DNA of 64,000 bases from JBDUDK01 sp040002995. GTDB lineage: Bacteria > Actinomycetota > Acidimicrobiia > Acidimicrobiales > Ilumatobacteraceae. The translations under genes and the position numbers were made by a program. Below are positions 25,081-34,163 of the stretch, one piece after another. The notes below the pieces were generated by a model, which saw only the letters and a program-made list of their open reading frames with translations, searched no databases and was not told the origin of the DNA. The stretch covers positions 7,029 to 71,028 of the forward strand of contig JBDUDK010000033.1 in the NCBI GenBank assembly GCA_040002995.1, read 5' to 3'. Numbering within the stretch: position 1 is the stretch's first letter; each line of letters starts with the position of its first letter.

Positions 25081-25901
25081 CGGCCACGCGTGAGACCGCC
25101 ACTGCACCGCTGCCCTCGCTCGCGCGCGCGAGCCGTCATCGCGCCGTCCTCGAGCTCAAGGCTGAGGTGCGCAATCCGATGTCGCTGGCCTTCACATTGT
25201 TGTTCCCGGTGATGATGCTGTTGCTCTTCGGCGCGGTATTCAGCGGCACCGTCAACAACTCGAGTGGGGTCACGAACAGTCAACTTTTCGTGGCCGGCAT
25301 CATCGGATCGTCGATCCTGTCGACCGGCCTGGTCGGCCTGGCCATCGGCATCGCGATCGAGCGGGAGAAGGGACAGCTGAAACGGCTCGCGGGCACACCG
25401 ATGCCGAAGGCGGCCTACTTCCTGGGCAAGATCGCGTCCGTGCTCGCGCTCGCGGCGGGCCAGATCGTGGTGCTGACCCTCATTGGCATCGTGTTGTTCG
25501 ACGTCGACCTGCCGACCAGCGCGTCCAAATGGCTCACGTTTGCGTGGGTGTTCGTGCTCGGGATCACGGCGGCGACGGTGCTCGGCGTCGCCGTCGGGGG
25601 TCTGATGCCGAACGGCAAATCGGCCCCCGCGATTGTCAACCTGCCCTATGTGGCATTGCAGTTCATCTCCGGCGTGTTCGTGCCGTTCAACGAGCTGCCC
25701 GACTGGCTGCGGTCGGTGGCGGGCGTGTTCCCGTTGCGATGGCTGTGCCAGGGGATGCGGAGCGTGTTTCTGCCCGACTCATTTCAGCAGATCGAGCAGG
25801 GCCACAGTTGGCAGCACCCGACCATGGCGATCGTGCTGCTCGCGTGGGCTGTACTCGGCATGGTCCTCTGCGTCCGGACCTTCCGCTTCACCACGGACTG
25901 A
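25077..25901 (+). CDS. ABC-2 type transporter permease
   Basis: A 274-residue membrane protein with about six transmembrane helices, starting at GTG 25077 within the overlap GTGA. The first helix is LAFTLLFPVMMLLLFGAVF after a short cytosolic region; ISGVFVPFNELPDWLRSVAGVFPLRW near residue 200 is typical of ABC2 membrane proteins (DrrB/YhhJ type). It pairs with the upstream ATPase. The exported compound cannot be inferred from context. Confidence 0.9.
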   Translation: MTATRETATAPLPSLARASRHRAVLELKAEVRNPMSLAFTLLFPVMMLLLFGAVFSGTVNNSSGVTNSQLFVAGIIGSSILSTGLVGLAIGIAIEREKGQLKRLAGTPMPKAAYFLGKIASVLALAAGQIVVLTLIGIVLFDVDLPTSASKWLTFAWVFVLGITAATVLGVAVGGLMPNGKSAPAIVNLPYVALQFISGVFVPFNELPDWLRSVAGVFPLRWLCQGMRSVFLPDSFQQIEQGHSWQHPTMAIVLLAWAVLGMVLCVRTFRFTTD

Positions 25902-25907
25902 GCCCTT

Positions 25908-25950
25908 CTGACGCGGTTTTTTGGTCTCTGGTGTCGGTTTCGCGCGTCAG
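25908..25950. terminator. Inverted repeat between convergent genes
   Basis: CTGACGCG (25908-25915) pairs with CGCGTCAG (25943-25950), an 8-bp perfect stem with a 27-nt loop that contains T6. It spans the gap between the ABC permease and the small minus-strand gene and includes the latter's stop codon. A bidirectional terminator is plausible, but the large loop and missing U-tract after the stem make it weak. Confidence 0.35.
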
Positions 25951-26129
25951 TTCTTGCGGTGGCGCATGCGCCAGCAGGGGTGGTGCCAGTGGCGGCGGTC
26001 GGCGGGGAGGTCAAGCGGCACGACCACCAGGTGGCCCTCGCCCACCCGGATCTCGCCGTTGCAACCCGGGCAGAGGTACGCCTTGATGGCCTCATAGGGC
26101 TGGACGCGGCGGACCTCCATCTCGCTCAT
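25947..26129 (-). CDS. Small conserved actinobacterial zinc-motif protein (60 aa)
   Basis: A 60-residue protein starting MSEMEVRRVQPYEAIKAYLCPGCNG. It has CPGC near residues 20-23 and a terminal HWHHPCWRMRHRKN, so one CxxC and a His/Cys cluster could bind zinc. Proteins with the RRVQPY...K.Y.CPGC pattern are widespread in actinobacteria and often mislabelled ATP/GTP-binding. Its ATG overlaps the stop of the upstream small membrane-protein gene (ATGA), so the two are co-translated. Function unknown. Confidence 0.72.
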   Translation of the reverse strand: MSEMEVRRVQPYEAIKAYLCPGCNGEIRVGEGHLVVVPLDLPADRRHWHHPCWRMRHRKN

Positions 26130-26260
26130 CCCAAGACGGCCCACAGCACGAGGGCAAGGCACACCGCCAGGGCGGCGAACACCAAGACCACGTCGGTTCG
26201 GTCGGTGACGTGCTTGCGAAAAGGGTTGAAGCCCACGGCATCAGTATCGTCGCTGCCCAT
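26126..26260 (-). CDS. Small single-pass membrane protein (44 aa), paired with zinc-motif protein
   Basis: A 44-residue protein: a polar N-terminus MGSDDTDAVGFNPFRKHVTD and a hydrophobic C-terminal helix VVLVFAALAVCLALVLWAVL. It would be tail-anchored or a single-pass protein with the charged end inside. Its stop overlaps the next start (ATGA). Its start codon overlaps the start codon of the divergent enoyl-CoA hydratase within CCATGG. Too short to recognise by eye, but the coupling to a conserved partner supports it. Confidence 0.6.
   Translation of the reverse strand: MGSDDTDAVGFNPFRKHVTDRTDVVLVFAALAVCLALVLWAVLG
26245..26250 (+). promoter_or_regulatory. Putative leaderless -10 element for the enoyl-CoA hydratase
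   Basis: TATCGT lies 8 nt before the ATG at 26259, inside the 5' part of the divergent 44-codon gene. The same hexamer precedes ridA. No Shine-Dalgarno sequence is present. Confidence 0.45.
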
Positions 26261-27038
26261 GGAAACCATCCGCCTCGACCGCTCCGACGACGGCATCGTC
26301 ACGATCACGCTCGACCGTCCCGAGAAGAAGAACGCCATCAACGCCGTGATGTGGGACGAACTCCTCGAGACGTTTCGGGCCATCGCCGACAACGACGAAG
26401 ACCGCGTCGTCGTCATTACCGGTGCCGGCGGCGCGTTCTGCTCCGGCGCCGATCTGTCAGGCGGCAATCCCACCGGGCGATCGAGACACCAACTCGCGGC
26501 GATGCGCCATGTCGCCGACGTGTGCATCGCGTTGCACCGGATCCCGCAGCCGACCATCGCGAAGGTCGGCGGGGTCGCCGCGGGCGCCGGGCTCAACATG
26601 GCGCTCGGATGTGACCTCATCGTCGCCAGCGACGACGCTCGCTTCAGCGAGATCTTCGCCCGTCGCGGTCTCACCATCGACTTCGGTGGCTCGTGGCTCC
26701 TGCCCCGCCTCATCGGCATGCACAAGGCTAAGGAGCTCGCCTTGTTCGCCGACATCATCTCGGCGCAGGAAGCGGCCGAGCTTGGCATCGTCAACCGGGT
26801 GGTGCCGGCCACCGACCTCGACAAGTTCGTCGACGACTGGGCGCGCCGCCTGGCCGCCGGCCCACCGATCGCTCTCGCGCAGACCAAGCGTCTGCTCTCC
26901 AACGCATTCGCGGTGACGCTCGAGCAGGCGTTGGAGGACGAGGGTTGGGCCCAGACGGTGAACTTCTCCACCGCCGACACGGTCGAGGCGATGACGGCGT
27001 TTCTCGAAAAGCGTGATCCCCGTTTCAGCGGACGCTGA
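26259..27038 (+). CDS. Enoyl-CoA hydratase/isomerase family protein
   Basis: A 259-residue crotonase-fold enzyme. ITLDRPEKKNAINAVMWDEL opens the CoA-binding region; GAGGAFCSGADLSGG near residues 54-68 and VGGVAAGAGLNMALGCDLIVA near 104-124 form the oxyanion hole. FARRGLTIDFGGSWLLPRLIG lacks the second catalytic Glu of classic hydratases, having Asp-Phe-Gly instead, so isomerase or other crotonase chemistry is possible. The start overlaps the start of the divergent small gene. The 3' end overlaps addA by 14 nt. Confidence 0.88.
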   Translation: METIRLDRSDDGIVTITLDRPEKKNAINAVMWDELLETFRAIADNDEDRVVVITGAGGAFCSGADLSGGNPTGRSRHQLAAMRHVADVCIALHRIPQPTIAKVGGVAAGAGLNMALGCDLIVASDDARFSEIFARRGLTIDFGGSWLLPRLIGMHKAKELALFADIISAQEAAELGIVNRVVPATDLDKFVDDWARRLAAGPPIALAQTKRLLSNAFAVTLEQALEDEGWAQTVNFSTADTVEAMTAFLEKRDPRFSGR

Positions 27039-30000
27039 ACGCACCGAGCCGGGCGAGCACCTCCGCTTTCGCGTCGTCGAGGTCGACGATGATGTGGACT
27101 AGCGCCGCTCCCTCTGACTTCAGGAACAGAAGCTCGCAGCGATCGACCGTCTCGCCGGTGGTGTGTTCGATCGCCACCGCGTACGCCGCCGTCTGTAACC
27201 GGTAGTGGTCGAGTCGAGTCTCGAGGTCGGCAGCGGACACCTGATCGGTTTTGAAGTCGACCACCACCAAACCCCCCTCGTCGCGGTACAAGAGGTCGAC
27301 ATAGCCCTCGAGCGTCACGCCGCCGATCGGCGACGCGACGTAGACCTCTCTCCAATGGCGGCGACTCGCGGCGCGCTGCACGGTGGCCGACGCCAACGCC
27401 GATCGAACGAGCGCGGCCACCACGCCCTCCCGACCGAGCACGCCCTCCGCGGCCGCCTGGGCCGCCGCCGTCGCAGCCAACGGCTCACCGCTGGTGAGAT
27501 CGATGGTCTGCAGCACGCCGTGCACGGCCTTTCCAATTGCGGTTCCGTATCGACCGCGATTCCACGCCGGTAGATCGAGATCGCGTGGCTCTTTCGCCAG
27601 GCCAGGGTCGTCGTCGGGAATGAGGGCCGCGAGCGCGGTGGCCGCGACGGTGCTCGTGCGGCGGCCGGTAGCGAGCACCCGCGCCAGTTCGGCCGCCCAC
27701 TGTTCGGGATCGCCGAATTCGAAGGGGACAACGCCGCTGTAGTCAGCCGGGGCGAGCGGGAGCGCGCGTTGCGCGGGTGCCCGGAACGGACGCGCCGAGC
27801 TGTCCTCGCTCGCGAGCGCAACGAGCTCCGCCAATGTGAGCTTCTCGCGCTCGACATCGGTGTTCTTGCGCACCCGCCGGTGCGTCGAAATGACAAGGTG
27901 ATCCTGAGCCCGCGTGCACGCGACGTAGAGGAGTCGGAGGCGCTCGTGGTGCCCGAGCTGCTCGTCGAGCTCGGCGAGTTCGTCATACCGGGCGGTCTTC
28001 ACGCCCGGTCCGACCTTGATCTCACAACCGCCGCCCGCCCACAACACCGTGGCCCCGTCTTGACGGGCACGCGGCTCGGTGGTGAGCCCGGCGACGATCG
28101 TGATCGGGAACTGGAGACCCTTCGCGGCGTGGATGGTCATCACCTGCACCGCGTCGTCGTCGGTCTCGGGAAGGACGGCTTCGGCCACTCTGGTGCCCTC
28201 CGTGGCCTGGCGGGTCGCCCATTCGAGATACGCGCGCAGGCTCGTGCCCCCGGCCTCGCTCCATGCCCTGGCCTGGTCGACCACGAATCGCAGACGGCGC
28301 CACAGGTCGCGTGCGCGTGAGCCGACGAGTCCGAGCTCCATCAGGCGCCGCCGCCGCATGAGGTCGTCGAGCAGTTCGCTCGGCGCGATCCATCGCGCCT
28401 TCTTCGCCAGATCGGACAGCTCGGCGATGGCGTCGCCCACTGGATGGCCCGCCGGCAGACTGGCGGGAAGTGGTGCTTGATGATTCCAACGACCGCCGAA
28501 GGTGTTGCGGAACTCGAAGAGGTCGACGTCGGTACATCCGAACAAGCGGGAACGCAGCGTCGCCACGAGCGCCAGTTCGTCGGTGGGGTCATCGATGGCT
28601 CTCGCCGCCAGGAGGAGGTCACGCACCTCTGGTGTCGTGTACACGAGCGATCCGCTGACCGCACGGAACGCGATGCCGGCGTGCTCGAACGCGCGCTCGA
28701 GGGCGGGCAGGGCCGTACGCGCTGGAAGCAGCACCGTGATGTCACCGAGGCGCGCGTCTTTGAGCTCGTCGCCGACCGGCCATCGATCGCGAACGATCGT
28801 CATGATGACCGCGGCAACGTCGTCGACCTCGAACGCGCGAAGGTCGTCGGCGGAGAAGCGTTCCCCGTCGGCGGCGACGTGGGCCTTGTTGCCGAGGGTG
28901 ACGACGTGTGGTCCCTTGCGCCCGCCCCGCCGAACCGCCCTTAGCGGCAAGTACGCCGGTTGCTCGCCGGGCACGGCCTGGATGAGCCGGCCGAAGACGT
29001 GGTTGATCCACTCCACGACCGGTGCGGTCGACCGGAAGTTGGCGGTGAGTGGGCGACTCGGACCGAAACGGTCGGCGGCCTCCAGGAACAACTCGATATC
29101 GGCGCGGCGGAACCGGTAGATCGATTGCTTCGGGTCGCCGACGAAGAACAGCCGGCCGGGTTCGGGCGTGAGCTCGCGCCAATCGGCGCCCGAGGCGTCG
29201 GCGGGGGCGGCCAGTCGCACGGCCAACTCGATCTGGATCGGGTCGGTGTCTTGAAATTCGTCCAGCAGAAGCCTCTGGTAGCGGTCGCGGGCTAGAGCAC
29301 GCACACGCGCTCCGTGCTCGTGGTCGCGTAGCAGCCGGCGGGCGAACACCAGCAAGTCGTGGAACTCGAGGCGGCCTTCGACTCGGCGGCTCTCGACGGA
29401 ATCGCGGGTGAAGCGGGCCAGGGCCCCGGCCAGATGCACGAGGCACGCATGTTGGATAGCGGCGACGGCCCGGTCGAACTGTTCGCTCACCGCGACCACC
29501 CGTTGGCGCACGGTTGCGATGTCGGGCCAGTTCTTCTTCTGCCCACGGCTGCCCACCGCCATGCTCGGCCGGCCCGCGATGAGGCCGATGCGGTCGGCGT
29601 CGTCGGTGGCCCCATCGAGGCGCTCGAGCCAGCGTTCGATGTCGGCAAGGCGAAGGGCGAGAAGATCTTCAGGATCGCGGGACAGGGAGCGCTCCCGACA
29701 CACGTCGCGGAGCTCGGTGACGGTCGAAGAGATGTCGAGCGGCGCTGGCGTCGGCGGCGACTCGTCAACGCGCTCGGCCACAAGATCCCAGTTGTCCTGG
29801 AACACCGTTGCCAGATCGCGCACGTGCTCGAGGCGGACTCTCGACGCGAGCGCGAGGACGATGGTCTCCGCCATGGCCGGATCCTCGAGAAGCTCATCGC
29901 GCCACGCTCGCCAGCGGTCCTCGAAGGCCACCTCCGACGAGATCTCGTCGAGCACTTCGAGACGCGGCGGCAGGCTGGCCTCGAGGGGATGCTCACCGAG

Positions 30001-30381
30001 AAGCCGTTGCGCGAACGCATGGAGCGTGCCGATGGCGGCCGAATCGATCTCGTCGAGCGCCTCGCGACACCGAGCCGAAATGATCGCGTTCGCCGCCGGA
30101 TGATTGGCCACCGCAGCGAGCTCGTGGCGAATGCGGTCGCGCAGCTCGGTCGCCGCTTTCTCGGTGAATGTGATGGCGGCGATCGCCGTGAGCGGGATCC
30201 CGCTCGCCACCAGGGCCACCACCCGCGCCACGAGAATTGTGGTCTTGCCCGAACCCGCCCCGGCTTCGACGAACAGCGTCTGGTCCAGCTCGTCGAGCAC
30301 GGCCTTGCGCACGGCGATGTCGTCGGTGGCGGTCGTGGGCGGGTAGACCGCGGCCCACAGTGCCGAGAAGGGCTCAGGCAT
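27025..30381 (-). CDS. addA: UvrD-type helicase-nuclease AddA
   Basis: A 1118-residue subunit of a two-gene helicase-nuclease for double-strand-break resection and recombination. Walker A EAGAGSGKTT is at residues 39-48, motif II LLLDEFQDTDPIQ near 370, motif III GDPKQSIYRFRRAD near 410, and motif V-VI HAAKGLQFPITIV and RLLYVACTRAQ further on. The C-terminal PD-(D/E)XK nuclease has GYVDLL and VVVDFKTD near 1020-1040, intact. It overlaps the addB stop by 8 nt. Naming as AddA rests on the two nuclease domains across the pair; RecB-like is the alternative. Confidence 0.9.
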   Translation of the reverse strand: MPEPFSALWAAVYPPTTATDDIAVRKAVLDELDQTLFVEAGAGSGKTTILVARVVALVASGIPLTAIAAITFTEKAATELRDRIRHELAAVANHPAANAIISARCREALDEIDSAAIGTLHAFAQRLLGEHPLEASLPPRLEVLDEISSEVAFEDRWRAWRDELLEDPAMAETIVLALASRVRLEHVRDLATVFQDNWDLVAERVDESPPTPAPLDISSTVTELRDVCRERSLSRDPEDLLALRLADIERWLERLDGATDDADRIGLIAGRPSMAVGSRGQKKNWPDIATVRQRVVAVSEQFDRAVAAIQHACLVHLAGALARFTRDSVESRRVEGRLEFHDLLVFARRLLRDHEHGARVRALARDRYQRLLLDEFQDTDPIQIELAVRLAAPADASGADWRELTPEPGRLFFVGDPKQSIYRFRRADIELFLEAADRFGPSRPLTANFRSTAPVVEWINHVFGRLIQAVPGEQPAYLPLRAVRRGGRKGPHVVTLGNKAHVAADGERFSADDLRAFEVDDVAAVIMTIVRDRWPVGDELKDARLGDITVLLPARTALPALERAFEHAGIAFRAVSGSLVYTTPEVRDLLLAARAIDDPTDELALVATLRSRLFGCTDVDLFEFRNTFGGRWNHQAPLPASLPAGHPVGDAIAELSDLAKKARWIAPSELLDDLMRRRRLMELGLVGSRARDLWRRLRFVVDQARAWSEAGGTSLRAYLEWATRQATEGTRVAEAVLPETDDDAVQVMTIHAAKGLQFPITIVAGLTTEPRARQDGATVLWAGGGCEIKVGPGVKTARYDELAELDEQLGHHERLRLLYVACTRAQDHLVISTHRRVRKNTDVEREKLTLAELVALASEDSSARPFRAPAQRALPLAPADYSGVVPFEFGDPEQWAAELARVLATGRRTSTVAATALAALIPDDDPGLAKEPRDLDLPAWNRGRYGTAIGKAVHGVLQTIDLTSGEPLAATAAAQAAAEGVLGREGVVAALVRSALASATVQRAASRRHWREVYVASPIGGVTLEGYVDLLYRDEGGLVVVDFKTDQVSAADLETRLDHYRLQTAAYAVAIEHTTGETVDRCELLFLKSEGAALVHIIVDLDDAKAEVLARLGAFSVR

Positions 30382-33300
30382 CGTCGAGCTCCTCGCCGAC
30401 CAACGCGAGATAGGCGGCGAGGGTGGGCGCTGTGCGTTTTGCCAGCCACGAACGATGGCGATCGGCGGTGCCGAGGCCGTCGGGGTCGCAATACGGACAC
30501 TCGACGAACGGGCGATAGGCCGGCTCGGGGGGGTGAGAAGGGAACACGCCTTTTTCGATGCCGCCGGCGATCACCCGCAGCCCGTCGAGGAGCCTTCGGT
30601 CGACTTCGTCGTCGAACATGTACTCCCGCGGTGCACCGGCCTCGCGCGTCACGAACCAGTACCGAACCGTGACGGGGAGATCGTGTCCCGCGAAGGCGCG
30701 CGCCGCGAGCGCGTAGATGGGCAGTTGGAGGTAGCGGCCGCCGCCGATCGGATTCGCGGCGCTGATCGAGCTGTATCGACGCGAACTGCCTGTCTTGTAG
30801 TCGATGACGACCAGGCCGGCGCTCAAGGTGTCGACGCGGTCGATGGCGCCGCGGAAGAGGATCTGGCGGCCGGGCTCGAGCGTGACGGTGAGCGGCGGGC
30901 GGTCGTCGTCGAAGCCAAAGCGTTCCTCGGTGGCGACAGAGATGGTGCCCGCCTTCTTGCGGTGTTCTACGTCGGCGTCGAGAAGGGCGTGGAGGTCGGC
31001 GCGTAGCGTGCGGGAGTCGCGGGCCCAGAGAATCGCCCGTCCGGTGAGACCGCGCGCCTTGTACAGATCACCCTTCGTCGCGAAGAAGTCGTCGAGGAGT
31101 GCCCGGTGGGGATTCCCCCACGGCGCGCCGAGCGCCGGCAGGTCCGCGCCGACGGTGCGGAAAAACGCGTCGAGCGTGTCGTGCACAAGCGAGCCCTTGT
31201 CGAGCGCGGAGATGCGCAAGAGCTCCTCGGGATTGTCGACCGCCTCGACGCCGAGCAGGTAGCGCATGAAATAGGCGTGCGGGCAGATCGCCCATGTCTG
31301 CAGGCGTGTGGCCGACGTGACGGTGTCGATGACTGGAGGCAACCCGGCGGTGCCGCTGAGGTTGCCGTCGTAGCGCGTGAACTCGTTGCTGCGCCGCGCG
31401 TACTCGAGGTTGAGGCCACGGCCGAAGACAAGGTCGGAGGCGGTGAGGCCATGCTTAAGAAGCTCGCCGCGATAGGTCGACAAGACGCGCAAGCGGTGCT
31501 CGGTCTCGTTAGCCGGAAACACGAGTGTCCGCATTGACGCGGCGAACGACGCCTCATCGACGCGGCCTTCGGTGATTTGGTCAAGCCAGCGCGACGGAAC
31601 GTGTTCCGTATGACGGCGGAGATCACCCCGCGGGGCGAACACCACTGCGGGTTGGTTCGACGCGGCGAGCGCGGCGAGCAACTGACGCCGCTGGCGATCG
31701 ACTCTCGAGCGATGGTGGTCGAGCTCGGCTCCGGCGCGTTCGCGATCGGTGTCGGGGAGGAGGGGGTCGTCGCGCACCCGACCGGGCAACATGCCTTCGC
31801 TCACACCGACGAGTACGACCAGTTCGAGCTCGAGCCCCATGACCGTGCCGATGGAACCGACGAGGACACCCTCGCCGAAGCGACCGACGCGGCCGAGGTC
31901 GTCGTCGAGCTCATTGTCGAGGGTTCGCGTGAAACGCCCGAGGTCGCTCGATGGGTCGACGGCGTCGACTTGTCCGAGGCGCTCGAGGATCTCGTCGACT
32001 CGGTCGGCCGCCGTTTGCTCAGCCGCCGGCCAATGCATGCGGGCCCGGTCGGTGCCGAGCACGTCGCGCAGGACGCCCCGCGCCCACGCGGCCAGCGCGC
32101 CCCACGACGTGAGCGAGCGACCCCGCTCGAGCTCGCCCGCCAGACGCTCGACAAACGCGAGGAGCTCCGCGGCATCGCGGGCGATATGCCGCTGATACTC
32201 CGCTCGGGAGCTGGTGTCGGGATCGGTCGCCAACGTGTCGGCGCGATGGCGGGCGTCGGTGGCGAACCGGTTCAGCCGATCTCGCCATTCGTCAAGGCCC
32301 TCTACGACGCCTGCCTCGCGCGACACACGCTCCCATCGCGCCGCGGGCACGACTGCCCCGCTCTCGCCGCGCACGGGGCCGGCCGCGAGCAGCTCGAAAA
32401 CGGCACTGCGGTGGTAACGCCGAGAGGGGAGCGCGAGCAGGCGTCGGAGCGTGCGTCCGGCCACCCGCTCCGCAAGGGTCTGGGCGGCCGCACCGTTCCA
32501 CGGAATGGCCGCCGCGTTGAGATGTTCGGTCACGAGACGGGCGTACGGGCTCGCCATCGAGTACAGCAACGCCATTTTTTCGAACGCGACTCCCTCGCGC
32601 GCCGCTTGCAGCACCGTGCGTACCGCGGTGCGCACTTCCGCATCGGCGTCGGATGCGGTGACGAGCGATGCGGTGGGAGGCGGTTCCGTCCACGCACCGG
32701 CCGCGAGCATTGCGCCCATGCGCGCGAGCGAGCGGAGAACAGCGGCATCGGCGCGGGCGTCGCCGGTGCACCCGACGATCACCGTGACCGGCGCGCGTGT
32801 GGCGACGGCGGCGACCAGCGCGCCCGCGCCGACCGACACCTCCTGGGGCAAATAGACGACAACGTGCCCGAGCGACGCGGCGAAGGGGGCGGTCGCCTCG
32901 ACCGCCTCCCTCGCGGCGCGAACGAGGTCGGCCTCGTCGTACCACGAAGGGCTGAGGAGCGCCCGCGTTTCGCGGATCACGCGTGTGACCTCTTGCGTGC
33001 GGGGCGAGGTCGAGCTGGCGATGGCTTCGAAGGCCGACGGCGTGAGATCGGCGAGCTCCCGGTACAGACGCAGGAGGGCCTCGGCGGTCGAGGGGTGGTC
33101 GGCGACCGCGGCGAACCAACCGGGCCTTTCCCGCACCACGCGGCCGAGCGCGGCGGTGACCACGGGCGTCGACACCGGGCGGCGCCGTGTGCCGGCGAGG
33201 GCCGGGGCGCCGAGTAGCTCGGCGAGTCGGTAGAGCGTGAGGAAGTTGACCGCCACGAGGCCGTGGGGGGAGGCGGCGGCGAGACGTCGGCGGGCGTGCA

Positions 33301-33433
33301 CCCCGACATAGTTCGACGCGACGATCACCGTGACCGGCGCGAGTGGTTCGCCGCCCTTCGCCTTGGCCACGACCTCGACGAGCGCGTCGCCCGCGGGCCG
33401 CCCGTAGGCCGTGGTGTAGACGTCGATTCCCAT
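30374..33433 (-). CDS. addB: AddB-like PD-(D/E)XK nuclease subunit
   Basis: A 1019-residue partner of AddA. The N-terminus (MGIDVYTTAYGRPAGDALVE) lacks a Walker A lysine motif, so ATPase activity should come from AddA. The central region is an inactivated UvrD-like helicase. The C-terminal nuclease has GAIDRVD and VVIDYKTGSS near residues 863-884. Of the four Fe-S Cys of AddB-type nucleases, three are visible: WAICPHAYFMRYL, and CPYC near the C-terminus; the fourth position is Gly (CDPDGLG). I chose the ATG at 33433, 7 nt after TACGGT on the minus strand. Confidence 0.85.
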   Translation of the reverse strand: MGIDVYTTAYGRPAGDALVEVVAKAKGGEPLAPVTVIVASNYVGVHARRRLAAASPHGLVAVNFLTLYRLAELLGAPALAGTRRRPVSTPVVTAALGRVVRERPGWFAAVADHPSTAEALLRLYRELADLTPSAFEAIASSTSPRTQEVTRVIRETRALLSPSWYDEADLVRAAREAVEATAPFAASLGHVVVYLPQEVSVGAGALVAAVATRAPVTVIVGCTGDARADAAVLRSLARMGAMLAAGAWTEPPPTASLVTASDADAEVRTAVRTVLQAAREGVAFEKMALLYSMASPYARLVTEHLNAAAIPWNGAAAQTLAERVAGRTLRRLLALPSRRYHRSAVFELLAAGPVRGESGAVVPAARWERVSREAGVVEGLDEWRDRLNRFATDARHRADTLATDPDTSSRAEYQRHIARDAAELLAFVERLAGELERGRSLTSWGALAAWARGVLRDVLGTDRARMHWPAAEQTAADRVDEILERLGQVDAVDPSSDLGRFTRTLDNELDDDLGRVGRFGEGVLVGSIGTVMGLELELVVLVGVSEGMLPGRVRDDPLLPDTDRERAGAELDHHRSRVDRQRRQLLAALAASNQPAVVFAPRGDLRRHTEHVPSRWLDQITEGRVDEASFAASMRTLVFPANETEHRLRVLSTYRGELLKHGLTASDLVFGRGLNLEYARRSNEFTRYDGNLSGTAGLPPVIDTVTSATRLQTWAICPHAYFMRYLLGVEAVDNPEELLRISALDKGSLVHDTLDAFFRTVGADLPALGAPWGNPHRALLDDFFATKGDLYKARGLTGRAILWARDSRTLRADLHALLDADVEHRKKAGTISVATEERFGFDDDRPPLTVTLEPGRQILFRGAIDRVDTLSAGLVVIDYKTGSSRRYSSISAANPIGGGRYLQLPIYALAARAFAGHDLPVTVRYWFVTREAGAPREYMFDDEVDRRLLDGLRVIAGGIEKGVFPSHPPEPAYRPFVECPYCDPDGLGTADRHRSWLAKRTAPTLAAYLALVGEELDDA

Positions 33434-33440
33434 CACTTGC

Positions 33441-33446
33441 ACCGTA
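33441..33446 (-). promoter_or_regulatory. Putative leaderless -10 element for addB
   Basis: TACGGT (minus strand) is 7 nt before the addB ATG. It lies in the 37-bp gap after rpe and would make addBA independent of rpe. Confidence 0.45.
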
Positions 33447-33470
33447 GGGCGCGGGTGTGACCGTGTCGTG

Positions 33471-34151
33471 TTAGCGGGCTTCTGCAGAGACCGCGGCGGC
33501 CCGCAACTCACCGACCGCGGCGGCGAGGCCCTCAGGATGGCGGTACAGCGCGCTGCCGGCCACCAAAACGTTGGCGCCGGCTCTCACCGCGCCACCCACG
33601 GTGACGGCGGCGATCCCGCCGTCGACCTCGAGGTCGACGTCGTACCCGGAGGCCGCGATCAAGCGGCGGACCTCGGCGATCTTTGGTTCCATCGTGGCGA
33701 TGTAGCGCTGGCCGCCGAAACCCGGGTTCACGGTCATCACCAACACCATGTCGACGAGATCGAGCACGTGCGCCACCGCCGATGCGCTCGTGGCGGGATT
33801 GATCGCGACCGCCGCCTTCGCTCCGCGCTCGACGATGTCGCCGAGAGCGCGGTGAAGGTGCACGGTCGACTCCGCGTGGACGATCAACCGCTCGCAGCCC
33901 GCCTCTAGCCACCGCTCGAACATCGCCTCGGGCGTGCGGACCATGAGGTGGGCCTCGAAGGGGAGCGCGGTATGCAAGCGGGCGGCGGCGACGATGTCGG
34001 GTCCGAACGTGATGTTGGGCACGAACTGGCCGTCCATGATGTCCCACTGGATGCGGTCGGCGCCGGCGGCTTCGAGCTTTCCGACTTCGTCGCCGAGCCG
34101 CGCAAAGTCGGCGGGCATCACGGAGGGGACGATGAGCACGGGCCGGGCCAT
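33471..34151 (-). CDS. rpe: Ribulose-phosphate 3-epimerase
   Basis: A 226-residue TIM barrel that interconverts ribulose 5-phosphate and xylulose 5-phosphate in the pentose phosphate and related cycles. IVPSVMPADFARL opens the barrel; IQWDIMDGQFVPNITFGPDIV near residues 34-54 has the metal-binding His/Asp-type motif (DIMDG), followed by HLMV, VNPGFGGQRYI near 142 and VDGGI near 177. Strongly conserved. It is divergent from a RumA-like gene through a symmetric promoter region. Confidence 0.96.
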   Translation of the reverse strand: MARPVLIVPSVMPADFARLGDEVGKLEAAGADRIQWDIMDGQFVPNITFGPDIVAAARLHTALPFEAHLMVRTPEAMFERWLEAGCERLIVHAESTVHLHRALGDIVERGAKAAVAINPATSASAVAHVLDLVDMVLVMTVNPGFGGQRYIATMEPKIAEVRRLIAASGYDVDLEVDGGIAAVTVGGAVRAGANVLVAGSALYRHPEGLAAAVGELRAAAVSAEAR

Positions 34152-34157
34152 CGGGCG

Positions 34158-34163
34158 ATGGTA
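34158..34163 (-). promoter_or_regulatory. Putative leaderless -10 element for rpe
   Basis: TACCAT (minus strand) is 6 nt before the rpe ATG. It partly overlaps the GTAGGCG arm of an inverted repeat shared with the opposite promoter. Confidence 0.45.

Noticed and set aside
28685..28700. LexA-like TCGAAC-gcgc-GCTCGA
   Set aside because: It differs at one fixed position and lies deep inside the addA coding region, where TCGA-rich sequence is expected by chance.
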